64,000 nt of DNA from Verminephrobacter eiseniae EF01-2. GTDB taxonomy: Bacteria > Pseudomonadota > Gammaproteobacteria > Burkholderiales > Burkholderiaceae_C. The stretch is taken from the NCBI RefSeq assembly GCF_000015565.1, contig NC_008786.1:3162001-3226000 (forward strand), in the 5' to 3' direction. Below the pieces are notes generated by a model. That model saw nothing but the letters and a program-made list of their open reading frames with translations, did not search any database and was not told the DNA's origin. Positions 53,593-64,000 of the stretch are shown here, piece after piece (position 1 is the first letter of the stretch; every line of letters begins with the position of its first letter). The position numbers and the translations under genes are program-made.

Positions 53593-56003
53593 GCTGGCTT
53601 TATGCCGGCGGCGGCATGCTCGCGGGCGAACCGGGCTTCGATCTGGGCCTTGGCCGAGCGGTATTGCCGGGGCCAGTCGATCGGCGTGTAGCCGATTCTG
53701 GCGGCTTCGGTCAAGGTCCAGGCCGGGTTGGCCAGATGCGGGCGCGCGATGGCGCACAGGTCGGCGCGGCCTGCGGCCAGGATGCTGTTGGCGTGGTCGG
53801 CTTCGCTGATCGCGCCGACGGCGATGGTGGCGATGCCGGCTTCTTGCCGGATGCGGTCGGCAAACGGTGTCTGGAACATGCGGCCATAGACCGGCTGCTC
53901 TTTTTTGCTGACCTGGCCTGCGGAGCAGTCGATCATGTCGGCGCCGGCGGCTTTGAAGGCTTTGGCGATTTGCACGGCGTCGTCGGGCGTGGTGCCGCCT
54001 TCGACCCAGTCGTGGGCCGAGATGCGCACCGACATCGGGCGCTCGCCCGGCCAGACGGCGCGCATCGCGGCGAACACTTGCAGCGGGTAGCGCAGGCGGT
54101 TGGCCAGCGTGCCGCCGTAGTCGTCGCTGCGCCAGTTGGTCAGCGGCGAGATGAAGCCCGAGAGCAGGTAGCCATGCGCGCAGTGCAGTTCCAGCCAGTC
54201 GGCGCCGGTTTCGGCGGCGGCCTCGGTGGCGGCGACGAACTGCGCCAGGACTTCGTCCATGTCGGCGCGTGTCATCGCGCGCGCCGTCTGGCTGATGCCT
54301 TGCAGGTATTGCAGCGGCGAGGCGGCGATGAGGGGCCAGTTGCCTTGCTCCAGCGGCAGGTCGATGCCGTCCCAGGCGCACCGGGTGGAGGCTTTGGCGC
54401 CGGCGTGGCCCAGTTGTATTGCGAAGCGGGCGTCGGTGTGGTGGTGAATCCAGTCGGCAATGCGCTTGAAGGCCGCCGTGTGCGCGCTGTGGTACAGGCC
54501 CGGGCAGCCGGGGGTGATGCGGCCGCTGGCGCTGACGCAGGTCATCTCGGCGAACACCAGGCCGGCGCCGCCCATTGCGCGCGCGCCCAGGTGCACCAGG
54601 TGGTAGTCGCTGACCAGGCCGTCGTGCGCGCTGTACTGCGCCATCGGCGAGACCACGATGCGGTTCTTGAGCGTCAGGCCGCGCACGGTGCAGGGCGTGA
54701 ACATCGGCGGCGGTGGCAGCGGCAGCGGCGGCGCCGGTGATTGCTGCGGTGACGGCAGCGGCGCGCAGTGCCCGGGCTGCGCTGCGCCGGCGCGCCCGGC
54801 GAACCAGCGCTCGTAGCCGGCCAGCCAGTGCGGGTCGCGCAGGCGCAGGTTTTCGTGGCTGATGCGCTGGCTGCGCGTGAGCATGGAGTACATGAACTGC
54901 GGGCCCTCGAGCTGGTCGCAGTAGCGCTGGCCGCAGGCTTCGAACCACTCCATCGCGTTCCAGGCCGCGTTTTGCAGGCGCAGCGTTTCGATGCGGCGCG
55001 CCTGCTGGTAGCGGGTGAGCAGTTCGCTGATCGGCTCCGGGTGCTGGCGCTGCTGCTGGAACTGGCTGGCCAGTTCGATGGCGTCTTCGATGGCCAGCTT
55101 GGTGCCCGAGCCGATCGCGAAATGCGCGGTGTGCACCGCGTCGCCCATCAGCACCAGATGGCTGCCGCATTCGTTTTGCAGCCACCATTGCCCGCAGACC
55201 ACGCGCTGGAAGTTCAGCCAGGCCGAGCCGCGCAGGTGGCGCGCGTTGGTCATCAGCGTGGCGCCTTGCAGGTGGCGCGCGAACAGTTGCTCGCAAAAGG
55301 CGACCGATTGCGCCTGGTCGGCCTGGTCCAGCCCATGGGCCAGCCACACCGATTCGGGGCATTCGACGATGAAGGTGCTGGTGTCTGCGTCGAACTGGTA
55401 GATGTGGGCCTGAAACCAGCCATGCGCGGTTTTCTCGAACACGAAGGTGAAGGCCGAGTAGCGCTTGTGCGTGCCCAGCCACAGGTAGCGGTTCGGGCGC
55501 AGCACGATGTCGGGCTGGAACTGCTGGCGGTACTTGGCGCGCAGCGATGAATGGATGCCGTCGCTGGCGATGATCAGATCGGCGTCGGGGTAGTCGGTGT
55601 CGGAGTTGGCCTCGGTCTCGAACACCAGTTGCACGCCCAGTTCCTCGCAGCGCGCTTGCAGGATGTTGAGCAGCCTCTTGCGCCCTATGCCGACGAAGCC
55701 GTGGCCGCCGCAGCGCATGTGCTGGCCCTTGAACTCCAGCGCAATGTCGTCCCAGTGGTTGAAGGCTTGCTCGATCGCGTCGGCCGTGGGCCGATCGTGG
55801 CGCCGCATGTTGTCCATGGTCGCGTCGGAGAACACCACGCCCCAGCCGAAGGTGTCATAGGGCTTGTTGCGCTCGACCACGGTCACGCGGTGGGAGGGGT
55901 CTTGCTGCTTCATCAGCAGACCGAAGTACAGGCCGGCAGGGCCGCCGCCGATGCATACGATGTTCAAGGCTTGCTCCTTGTCGGTGTTTATCTGTGCTGT
56001 CAC
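53589..56003 (-). CDS. 2-Aminobenzoyl-CoA monooxygenase/reductase-type flavoprotein
   Basis: 804 residues, two flavin domains. The N-terminal ~420 residues are an aromatic FAD monooxygenase: [49 protein letters not shown] and [26 protein letters not shown]. After a Pro-rich linker (~425-437) an Old Yellow Enzyme domain follows: [50 protein letters not shown]. This architecture is that of anthraniloyl-CoA monooxygenase/reductase, with salicylyl-CoA hydroxylases related. The CoA ligase is not in the window. ATGA overlaps link it to livF and the kinase gene. Confidence 0.88.
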   Translation of the reverse strand: MTAQINTDKEQALNIVCIGGGPAGLYFGLLMKQQDPSHRVTVVERNKPYDTFGWGVVFSDATMDNMRRHDRPTADAIEQAFNHWDDIALEFKGQHMRCGGHGFVGIGRKRLLNILQARCEELGVQLVFETEANSDTDYPDADLIIASDGIHSSLRAKYRQQFQPDIVLRPNRYLWLGTHKRYSAFTFVFEKTAHGWFQAHIYQFDADTSTFIVECPESVWLAHGLDQADQAQSVAFCEQLFARHLQGATLMTNARHLRGSAWLNFQRVVCGQWWLQNECGSHLVLMGDAVHTAHFAIGSGTKLAIEDAIELASQFQQQRQHPEPISELLTRYQQARRIETLRLQNAAWNAMEWFEACGQRYCDQLEGPQFMYSMLTRSQRISHENLRLRDPHWLAGYERWFAGRAGAAQPGHCAPLPSPQQSPAPPLPLPPPPMFTPCTVRGLTLKNRIVVSPMAQYSAHDGLVSDYHLVHLGARAMGGAGLVFAEMTCVSASGRITPGCPGLYHSAHTAAFKRIADWIHHHTDARFAIQLGHAGAKASTRCAWDGIDLPLEQGNWPLIAASPLQYLQGISQTARAMTRADMDEVLAQFVAATEAAAETGADWLELHCAHGYLLSGFISPLTNWRSDDYGGTLANRLRYPLQVFAAMRAVWPGERPMSVRISAHDWVEGGTTPDDAVQIAKAFKAAGADMIDCSAGQVSKKEQPVYGRMFQTPFADRIRQEAGIATIAVGAISEADHANSILAAGRADLCAIARPHLANPAWTLTEAARIGYTPIDWPRQYRSAKAQIEARFAREHAAAGIKPA

Positions 56004-56754
56004 TGCGGCTGCGCGGCGCCGGCCGGCTGGCGCGCATCGTCGGCGCTGGCGCCCAGGTAGGTGGCCTGCACGCGCGGGTCTTGGGCCAGCGCCCGGGAGG
56101 GGCCGGCCAGCGCGATTTCGCCGGTCTCCAGCACGTAGCCGTGGTCGGAGCTTTCCAGCGCGGCGCGCGCGTTTTGCTCGACCAGCAGGATCGATACGCC
56201 GTCGGCGCGCAACTGGCGCACGATGGCCAGTATCTCGCGCACGATCAGCGGCGCCAGGCCCAGGCTGGGCTCGTCGAGCATCAGCAGGCGCGGCGCGGAC
56301 ATCAGCGCCCGGCCCAGCGCGAGCATTTGCCGCTCGCCGCCCGAGAGCGTGTCGGCGCGCTGCGCCCGGCGCTCGGCCAGGCGCGGAAAGCGCTCATACA
56401 CCGATTGCAGGCGGCGGCGCAGGGCTTCGGGGCGCAGGCGGCGCACATAGGCGCCCAGTTGCAGGTTGTCCAGCACGCTCAGCGCGCCGAACAGTTCGCG
56501 CTGCTCGGGCACCAGGCACAGGCCGCGCTCGACGCGCGTTTGCACGTCGAGCGCGTGCAGGTCCTGGCCGTCGAGCCGCAGCACGCCGCGCGCCGGCAGT
56601 AGCCCCATCGCGGCGGCCAGCAAGGTGGTCTTGCCGGCCCCGTTCGGGCCGATCACCGAGACGATCTGGCCGCTGTGCAGCGACAGCGTGACGCCGCGCA
56701 CGGCCTCGACCTGGCCGTAGGCGACATGCAGGTCGGCGATTTCCAGCATCACAG

Positions 56755-56758
<4 letters not shown>
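56000..56758 (-). CDS. livF: Branched-chain-type ABC transporter ATP-binding protein LivF
   Basis: 252 residues. Walker A ([11 protein letters not shown]), the Q-loop region [11 protein letters not shown], signature [16 protein letters not shown], Walker B ([14 protein letters not shown]), and the H-loop-like [11 protein letters not shown]. Second ATPase of a HAAT-family importer. The C-terminus ends in a short Ala/Pro/Gln tail. ATGA overlaps join it to the livM-livG fusion and to the flavoprotein gene. Substrate probably an aromatic acid given the neighbours. Confidence 0.9.
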
Positions 56759-58568
<1,810 letters not shown>

Positions 58569-58572
<4 letters not shown>

Positions 58573-59624
58573 GGCTCCAGTTCCTCGGGGTCTTCTTCGG
58601 AGTGCACGCTCATCCAGGAGCGCAGCATCAGCACCGGGATCAGCAGGCTGAACACGATCACGTCCTTGAGCGCGCCGCTCCAGAACGAGGCGAAGCTCTC
58701 GAGCACGCCGACCGCCAGCGCGCCCAGTGCCGTCATCGGGTAGCTCACCAGGCCGCCGATGATGGCCGCGACGAAAGCCTTCAGGCCGATGATGAAGCCC
58801 GAGTCGTAGTACATGGTGGTCACCGGCGCGATCAGCACGCCGATCAGCCCGGCCAGCAGCGAGGCGCAGCCGTAGGCCAGCCGGGCGGTGCGCGCCGGGC
58901 GGATGCCGACCAGCCGCGCGCCGACCCGGTTGACGGCGGTGGCGCGCAGCGCCTTGCCGGCCACGGTGCGCTCGAACACCAGAAAGAACAGGCCGCTGAG
59001 CACGCCGGCGGCGGCCAGCATCAGCAGCACCTGGCCGCCGACGGTAAAGCCGGCGCCGAGCGTCAGCGCGCCATCGACCAGCGCCCTGGTGCGCGAGCCT
59101 TCCGGCCCGAAGAACAGCAGCCCCAGGTTGGACAGCAGAAAGTGCAGCGCCAGCGAGACGATCAGCAGCACCAGCACCGACGCATCGGCGATCGGCTGGA
59201 ACACCACGCGCGCCAGCAGCGGCGCGATCGGCAGCACCAGCAGCACGGCCAGCGCGACATGCAGCCAGGCGGGGGTGCCGGGGCCGGCGGCCAGCCAGGC
59301 CAGCGCACAGGGCAGCAGCGGCAGCAGGCCCCAGGCCAGGGCCGCCCCGGGGATGCTGCGCCACTGGCCGCGCCGCAGCAGGCTGGCGCTTTCGGTGAGC
59401 GTGGCCAGCAGCGCCAGCACCGCCACCAGGCCGATGGTCGGCGGCAGGCGGCCGGTTTCGAAGGCCGCCAGCGTGAGTGCGGCAAAGGCGGCAATGTCGC
59501 CAAAGGGCACGAACACCACCCGCGTGACGGAAAAGACCAGCACCAGGCCGAGTCCGGCGAGCAAATAAACCGCACCGTTGGCCAGGCCATCGGTGAGCAG
59601 GATCAGCGCGACATCCCAGGTCAT
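58569..59624 (-). CDS. livH: Branched-chain-type ABC transporter permease LivH
   Basis: 351 residues, longer than the usual ~290-300. Hydrophobic throughout, with [41 protein letters not shown] at the N-terminus, [20 protein letters not shown] (EAA-like cytoplasmic loop) and [18 protein letters not shown]. The C-terminal end is acidic (EEDPEELEP). First of six genes coupled by 4-nt overlaps. No periplasmic binding protein gene is seen in the window. Confidence 0.9.
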
Positions 59625-59719
59625 CGGCGGCCCCCGTGGCGGGCGGCAATGCCCGGCGCGGACAGCGGCCCCGGCGGCATGTGGCTGGCGCCGCTCGGGT
59701 GCCCGGCGGCCACGGCGGC

Positions 59720-59790
59720 AGGGGAATCGACAGGGACAGCGGCAGGGGAATCGGCAAGGACAGCGGCAGGGACGGCGGCAGACAGCGCCG
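59720..59790. repeat. Short GC-rich tandem repeat upstream of livH
   Basis: Two and a half imperfect copies of a ~24-bp GGGAATCGRCARGGACAGCGGCA unit in the 219-bp gap between the SDR stop and livH. No gene is seen in the gap. Confidence 0.5.
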
Positions 59791-59843
59791 GCGCGCAGCG
59801 GGGCGGCGCGCTGGCATGCAGGTGCGGCACGGCAGTCATGCGC

Positions 59844-60584
59844 TTACAGCAGCAGGCCGCCGACGCTGGTGCCGCCGCAGACATACAGCACCTGGCCGGT
59901 GACGAAGCCGCTGCCGGCGTCGGTGAAAAACCGCACGGCCCGCGCCACATCGGCTGCCTCGCCCAGGCGCTGCACCGGTATCGAGGCGATCAGCGCGCGC
60001 TCTTGCGCGCTGCCGGCCGGCACCACGGCGCGGTACATGTCGGTGCGCACCGGCCCTGGCGCGACCACGTTGACGGTGATGCCCTCGGGCGCGAGTTCCA
60101 GCGCCCAGGTGCGCGCCATGCCCGACATGCCGGCCTTGGTGGCCGAGTAACTGCTGCGCCCGGCCCAGCCCAGCGCGGCGCGCGAGGACAGCAGCACCAC
60201 GCGGCCGAAGCGCCGGGCGCGCATGGCCGGCAGCGCTGCCTGCACGATCTGCACCGCGCAGCCCAGGTGCAGCGCGGCCAGCGCATTCAGGTCTTCGAGC
60301 CGCACCTCGGGCAGCGGCGCGGGGCGGATGGCGCCGGCGTTGTGCACCACGGTCGTCAGCGCAAAGCGCTGCGCCAGCGTCTGCATGACCTGCGCGGTGG
60401 CGGCGCGGTCGGTCAGATCGACCTGGATGCTGTGCAGCTTCGGGTGCGCGATCGGGCAGTGCTCGAGCGCCAGCGACACCACTTCATGGCCCTGCGCCAG
60501 CAGGTCTGCGCAGATGGCGTAGCCAATGCCGGTGCTGGCGCCGGTGACGACGGCTGCCGTTGGGGCGGGGGGCGGGTGGGGCAT
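59844..60584 (-). CDS. Short-chain dehydrogenase/reductase of the aromatic-CoA gene cluster
   Basis: 246 residues. Classical SDR: VVTGASTGIGYAICADL, VDLTDRAA, VVHNAGAIRPAPL, VLLSSRAALGWAG, SYSATKAGMSGMARTWALEL (YxxxK) and NVVAPGPVRTDMY. It would oxidise or reduce an alcohol/ketone intermediate with NAD(P). First gene on the minus strand downstream of the divergent marR; 219 bp separate it from livH, so it may be the promoter-proximal gene of the operon. Confidence 0.88.
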   Translation of the reverse strand: MPHPPPAPTAAVVTGASTGIGYAICADLLAQGHEVVSLALEHCPIAHPKLHSIQVDLTDRAATAQVMQTLAQRFALTTVVHNAGAIRPAPLPEVRLEDLNALAALHLGCAVQIVQAALPAMRARRFGRVVLLSSRAALGWAGRSSYSATKAGMSGMARTWALELAPEGITVNVVAPGPVRTDMYRAVVPAGSAQERALIASIPVQRLGEAADVARAVRFFTDAGSGFVTGQVLYVCGGTSVGGLLL

Positions 60585-61079
60585 GGGTTTTCCGGTGCGG
60601 TGTCAGTCCATCGCGGCCCGCGCCTTCGCGCCGGGCCAGCCGGCTGCGCTGGCCCGGGCCGGCGGGGCGGTGCTCGGCGCTGCCGCCATCGCAGTCGACA
60701 TTGCAGCCGCCGCCACGGCGTTTGTGCGCGACAGACTGCGCGCCATCAGCCGGGCCTCCTTGTCAGCGGGCGGGCGTCGATGCAGCCCGGCTGCCCGGGC
60801 CGTTGCTGCGCCCGGCGGCGCCACTCGCCGCGCCGGATTTTTTGCCAGGGCGTCGATGGCCGCGCGTCGCGACCGGCCACACAAGAAACACCGGATTCCG
60901 GCAGCGCGCCGGTGAGCGCCAAAATGCCTGCGCGATGGGAGGCTGCGCGATGAAAAGCTGCGCGATGAAAGGCTGCGCCAGCCGGCAGGCGCAGCCTTTC
61001 CGACCTCTGTGACGAATGCTCTCTCGGCCATGGTGTTTTACCGGTCCATCTGCTCGTGCTTTAAGTCTAAATAAATCCA
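60585..61079. other. Gene-poor stretch with short repeats
   Basis: No supported gene. Around 60940-60985 three copies of a 15-bp AGGCTGCGCGATGAA repeat occur. The marR-SDR divergent promoter region begins at its right end. Confidence 0.5.
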
Positions 61080-61092
61080 ATATCATTGATAT
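61080..61092 (+). promoter_or_regulatory. Candidate MarR operator
   Basis: Perfect palindrome ATATCA-T-TGATAT in an AT-rich island 50 bp before the marR start and within the divergent region that faces the SDR/liv operon. Size and symmetry fit MarR-family operators. Confidence 0.55.
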
Positions 61093-61141
61093 ACCTGCTA
61101 ACCCTAACACTTTCCATGCCCGCTCCGAACCCGCTTGCCGT

Positions 61142-61627
61142 ATGACACAGCCCCCGCCCGAAGCGCATCTTTTCGTCAACGACTACCTGCCGGCGCTGCT
61201 GGCGCAGGCCAGTTGGCTGATTTCCTCGGAGTTCCATGGGGTGGCTCGGGCGCATGGCTTTTCCGTCTCCGAATGGCGCGTGCTGGCCTCGCTGGCCGGC
61301 GGTGTGCCGATCAGCATCGGCCGGCTGGCGCAACTGTCGGTGACCAAGCAGCCGACGGTCACCCGCCTGCTCGACCGGATGCAGGCCAAGAACCATGTCG
61401 AGCGCCTGCCCCACGACAGTGACCGCCGCATCACGCTGGTGCGCATCACGCCCACCGGCATACAGGCCGTGCAGCAGTTGATCGACCTGGCGCGCGAGCA
61501 CGAGCGGCGCGTGCTCGCGCCCTTCGGCCTGGCGCGTGCCGGGGAATTGAAGAGCACGCTGCGGCAGATGATTGCGCAACATGCGCGCGCCGAGGCGCAG
61601 CCGCAAGCGCCAGACGACGCGCGCTGA
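61142..61627 (+). CDS. MarR-family transcriptional regulator
   Basis: 161 residues from the ATG at 61142; the longer frame upstream covers the promoter. Winged helix: FSVSEWRVLASLAGGVPISIGRLAQLSVTKQPTVTRLLDRMQAKNHVERL, wing DSDRRITLVRITPTGIQAV. A ligand-responsive repressor. Its divergent position and the palindrome suggest control of the 2-aminobenzoyl-CoA-type operon, with an aromatic-CoA thioester as possible ligand (an inference from related systems). Confidence 0.88.
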   Translation: MTQPPPEAHLFVNDYLPALLAQASWLISSEFHGVARAHGFSVSEWRVLASLAGGVPISIGRLAQLSVTKQPTVTRLLDRMQAKNHVERLPHDSDRRITLVRITPTGIQAVQQLIDLAREHERRVLAPFGLARAGELKSTLRQMIAQHARAEAQPQAPDDAR

Positions 61628-61757
61628 GCGCCCCCGGCGGCCGCCCGGCAGGCGTTGGCCCCGGAGCGTGGCCGCTGCGCGTTGCCGCAGGGGCGGCTTT
61701 GCTCCAACGCGCTGCGCCGGGGTCGGCGCGCCGGCATGAAAATACACTCGGGCGCAT

Positions 61758-62654
61758 ATGAACCAAACACCTTCAGCCTTCGTCTTGATCGCCATCGCGC
61801 TGGCCACCCTGGCCACCGGCATTGGCAGCGTGTGGCTGGCCGCATTGCTGATGCGGCTGGGCCTGGGCGGGCGCAACGGCAGCGTCGGGCCGCAGCATCT
61901 GCTGAGCCTGGCGGCAGGCGTCTTGCTGGCCACCGCTTTCATGCACCTGCTGCCCGAGGCTTTCGAGGGCCGGGCCGAGGCGCATGATCTGTTTGCCACG
62001 CTGCTGGTGGGCCTGGTGTTTTTCTTTCTGCTCGACAAGGCCGAGCTTTGGCACCATGGGCACGAGCATGGCCACGCCGTGCGTGGTACGGACGGGCACG
62101 GCCATGCCGGGTCTGATGCGCATGCGCATGCGCATGGCCATGCCGGGCGTGACACGGGCGGGCCTGGCCCGAATGAGCACGCGCACCGGCACGATGGCCC
62201 GCGCACGGGCGGCTGGGCGGTGCTCACCGGGGACGGCGTGCATTGCTTTGGCGATGGCATCCTGATTGCATCGGCCTTCATGGCCGACATCCGCCTGGGC
62301 GTGCTGGCGGCGGTATCGGTGCTGGTGCACGAGGTGCCGCACCATATGGGCGACCTGGTGGTGCTGTGCCAGACCAACCCCAGCCAGCGCATCGCGCTGC
62401 TCAAAGTGTCGCTGGCCGGCGCCGTGACGGTGCTCGGCGGCGTGGCGGGCTATTTCCTGGTCGGGCAGTTGCAGGACTTTCTGCCGTATTTCCTGGTGCT
62501 GGCGTCGAGCAGCTTTGTCTATGTGGCGCTGGCCGATCTGATTCCCCAACTGCAAAAGCGCCTGACGGCCCGGGCGACGCTGGTCCAGATCGTCTGGCTG
62601 CTCGTCGGCATGGCGCTGGTCACGCTGGTGCGCGCGCTGGCCGACAGGCATTGA
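61758..62654 (+). CDS. ZIP-family metal transporter
   Basis: 298 residues, about eight membrane segments. The third loop is His-rich (HHGHEHGHAVRG, HGHAGSDAHAHAHGHAG), as in ZIP carriers of Zn/Fe. The signature helices HCFGDGILIASAFM and LVHEVPHHMGDLVVL carry the metal-binding His and Glu of TM4 and TM5. It imports divalent metal into the cytosol. No regulator or partner genes are adjacent. Confidence 0.9.
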   Translation: MNQTPSAFVLIAIALATLATGIGSVWLAALLMRLGLGGRNGSVGPQHLLSLAAGVLLATAFMHLLPEAFEGRAEAHDLFATLLVGLVFFFLLDKAELWHHGHEHGHAVRGTDGHGHAGSDAHAHAHGHAGRDTGGPGPNEHAHRHDGPRTGGWAVLTGDGVHCFGDGILIASAFMADIRLGVLAAVSVLVHEVPHHMGDLVVLCQTNPSQRIALLKVSLAGAVTVLGGVAGYFLVGQLQDFLPYFLVLASSSFVYVALADLIPQLQKRLTARATLVQIVWLLVGMALVTLVRALADRH

Positions 62655-62766
62655 ATGCCTGGCCGGTGGCGCTGGATGGCCGGCCGCGCCCTGCTTTTCT
62701 GAGCGCCGCCGGGGCCTGATCGGCCGGTGCACCGGCCCCTGCGATGGGGCCGCAGGGGGCCTGGAC

Positions 62767-63528
62767 TTAGCGGGCCAGCTCTGCGCGCACCGCAGCGACC
62801 TGGCGGCGCGAGACGGTCAGCAGTTCGGTCGAGCCTTGCAGCCGCACGGCCCAGCCTTCGCCCTCCTCGGGGTCGTAGTGCTTTTCCAGCGCGCGCATCG
62901 CGCGGCGCGCCACCAGCGCGTTGCGGTGGATGCGCAGCAAGTGCGGCGCAAACCGGGCTTGCAGCTCGCCCAGGGAGCTGTCGAGGATGTAGCTGCGCGT
63001 GGTGGTGCGCACGGTCACATACTTTTGCTCGGCCTTGAAGTACAGCACCTCGGCCAGCGGCAGGCGCTCGGTGCGGCCCCGGTCCTGGATCAGCAGGGTT
63101 TCGCCTTCGGGCAGGTCGGGGGCCGGCGCCGGCGCCGTGGCCGCAGCGGGCTTGCGCTGCGCCTTGGCCAGGGCTTGCAGCAGGCGCTCGCGGCGCACCG
63201 GCTTGGTCAGGTAGTCCACGGCGTCGAGCTCGAACGCGCTGACCGCGTGGCTGGTGTGCGCGGTCACGAACACCACGGACGGGGGCAGCGGCAGGGTGCG
63301 CAGCGCGTGGGCCAGGGTCAGGCCGTCTTGCCCGGGCATGTGGATGTCCAGCAGCACCAGGTCGAAAGCGCGCCCGCCGGTGGGGGTCAGCAGCGCCATG
63401 GTCTCGGCCGCGTTGGCGGCCTCGGCCACCGTGCCGCGCCGGATGTCGGCGCTGCCCACGCAGTCCGACAGCAGGCTGCGCAGGCGGCTGCGCGCCAGCG
63501 CTTCGTCGTCAACGATGAGGATATTCAT
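62767..63528 (-). CDS. LytTR-family response regulator, AlgR type
   Basis: 253 residues. Receiver domain: MNILIVDDEALARSRLR, LVLLDIHMPGQDGLTLA (phosphoacceptor Asp), VVFVTAHTSHAVSAF, DYLTKPVRRERLLQAL. After an Ala/Pro linker, a LytTR DNA-binding domain: VLYFKAEQKYVTVRTTTRSYIL, LGELQARFAPHLLRIHRNALVARRAM. AlgR-type regulators control pilus and exopolysaccharide genes in relatives, so regulation of the fim/pil operon here is possible. No sensor kinase gene precedes it within the window. Confidence 0.88.
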   Translation of the reverse strand: MNILIVDDEALARSRLRSLLSDCVGSADIRRGTVAEAANAAETMALLTPTGGRAFDLVLLDIHMPGQDGLTLAHALRTLPLPPSVVFVTAHTSHAVSAFELDAVDYLTKPVRRERLLQALAKAQRKPAAATAPAPAPDLPEGETLLIQDRGRTERLPLAEVLYFKAEQKYVTVRTTTRSYILDSSLGELQARFAPHLLRIHRNALVARRAMRALEKHYDPEEGEGWAVRLQGSTELLTVSRRQVAAVRAELAR

Positions 63529-64000
63529 GCGCCTTGCCTTCCTTTGCCGGCAACCCGCGCCATGCCGGTCTTGCCGCCCGCCGCTGGCTTCGGGCGCCCG
63601 GGGTGGGTCCGTGGGGGGCGGTCCATCGGCCTGGCCCCTTGCCGAAAGCCGTTGTCATGGTAGCGCCGACTGTGCGGGCCGTGGCGCCGGTTACAAGCGC
63701 TGCGCCGGCCATCGGCGCGCCGATGCCTGGGCGCGGCAGGACAGGCCGGCGGCGGCGCACGCAGCAGGGCGGGGGAATCCGTCGGCAAAGCGCAACACGG
63801 CGCTGCCCGCAGCCTGCGCAGCGACGCTGGCGGCGCCGGACCGCCACGGCGAGACCGGCGGGTTCATCGCGCAGCGCCCGGCGCTGCGCGCTGGCGCCGG
63901 GTGCGCAGAGGATCGGAGGCGGTGCCGCAAGAGGCCCGGCAGACCCAAGAGGCCGGCATGCCATCCCGGCCATGGGTGCCGGGTGTGCCGGGTGTGCCGG
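63529..64000. other. Gene-poor stretch at the window end
   Basis: GC-rich sequence upstream of the response regulator. Open frames on the minus strand have Arg/Pro/Ala-rich, shadow-like compositions and no recognisable motif. Confidence 0.45.

Noticed and set aside
52489..53691. 400-codon plus-strand frame
   Set aside because: Antisense to the APH-fold kinase gene; no motifs.
63525..63973. Minus-strand frames upstream of the response regulator as a sensor kinase fragment
   Set aside because: No histidine-kinase or membrane features; Arg/Pro/Ala-rich shadow composition.

Overview
The window is high-GC, gene-dense bacterial chromosome. The gene order tpiA-secG-tRNA-Leu(GAG)-nuoA, the Bug-type substrate-binding protein and the codon usage point to a betaproteobacterium of the Burkholderiales, most likely Comamonadaceae. 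The many mobile-element scars would fit a genome such as Verminephrobacter, but the genus is a guess.

Layout. 1-8542: core genes, mostly on the minus strand (nuoA fragment, tRNA-Leu, secG, tpiA, a quinone oxidoreductase, pnp, rpsO, an aminotransferase, ribD). 8661-16643: a plus-strand type IV pilus minor-pilin operon (pilV, pilW, pilX, pilY1, a pilE-like and a fimT-like pilin), joined by overlapping or closely spaced genes. 16965-30632: metabolic genes (HSL-type esterase, a hotdog thioesterase-GNAT fusion, an amino-acid permease, a MerR regulator, an AidB-type acyl-CoA dehydrogenase plus SDR, a pabB-pabC fusion, a carbon-nitrogen hydrolase and two solute-binding proteins). 31155-32470: a frameshifted SwmB-type surface protein, a short relative of the 1460-residue protein at 43076-47458.

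33429-51039 is an accessory region packed with toxin-antitoxin material. It holds abiEi/abiEii with two operator palindromes, a nonsense-mutated AbiEii-like pair, a parE remnant, a zeta toxin fused to a KfrB-like domain with its small partner, an HTH/Gp49-type module inside Tn3-type inverted repeats, a truncated AbiEii-like gene, dinJ with frameshifted yafQ, mazEF, a second dinJ with a yafQ stub, and brnTA. Among them lies a shattered plasmid backbone: partition ATPase and ParB pieces, a relaxase/primase tail, a chimeric resolvase, an iteron/DnaA-box patch, and three copies of a 42-bp element with TGGTGACA/TGTCACCA ends.

51188-60584 (minus strand) is a catabolic gene set. An SDR lies upstream of livH, a livM-livG fusion, livF, a 2-aminobenzoyl-CoA monooxygenase/reductase-type flavoprotein, an APH-fold kinase and a divergent enolase paralogue. 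From livH to the enolase every junction is a 4-nt start/stop overlap. A divergent marR gene with a palindromic operator faces it. The right end carries a ZIP transporter and an AlgR-type response regulator.

The most unusual whole-window signal is a family of seven ~158-bp, nearly palindromic elements (TGTCGCGTCA ends) placed at CTAG-like sites. At four gene ends the TAG stop codon lies in the element's flanking tetranucleotide.
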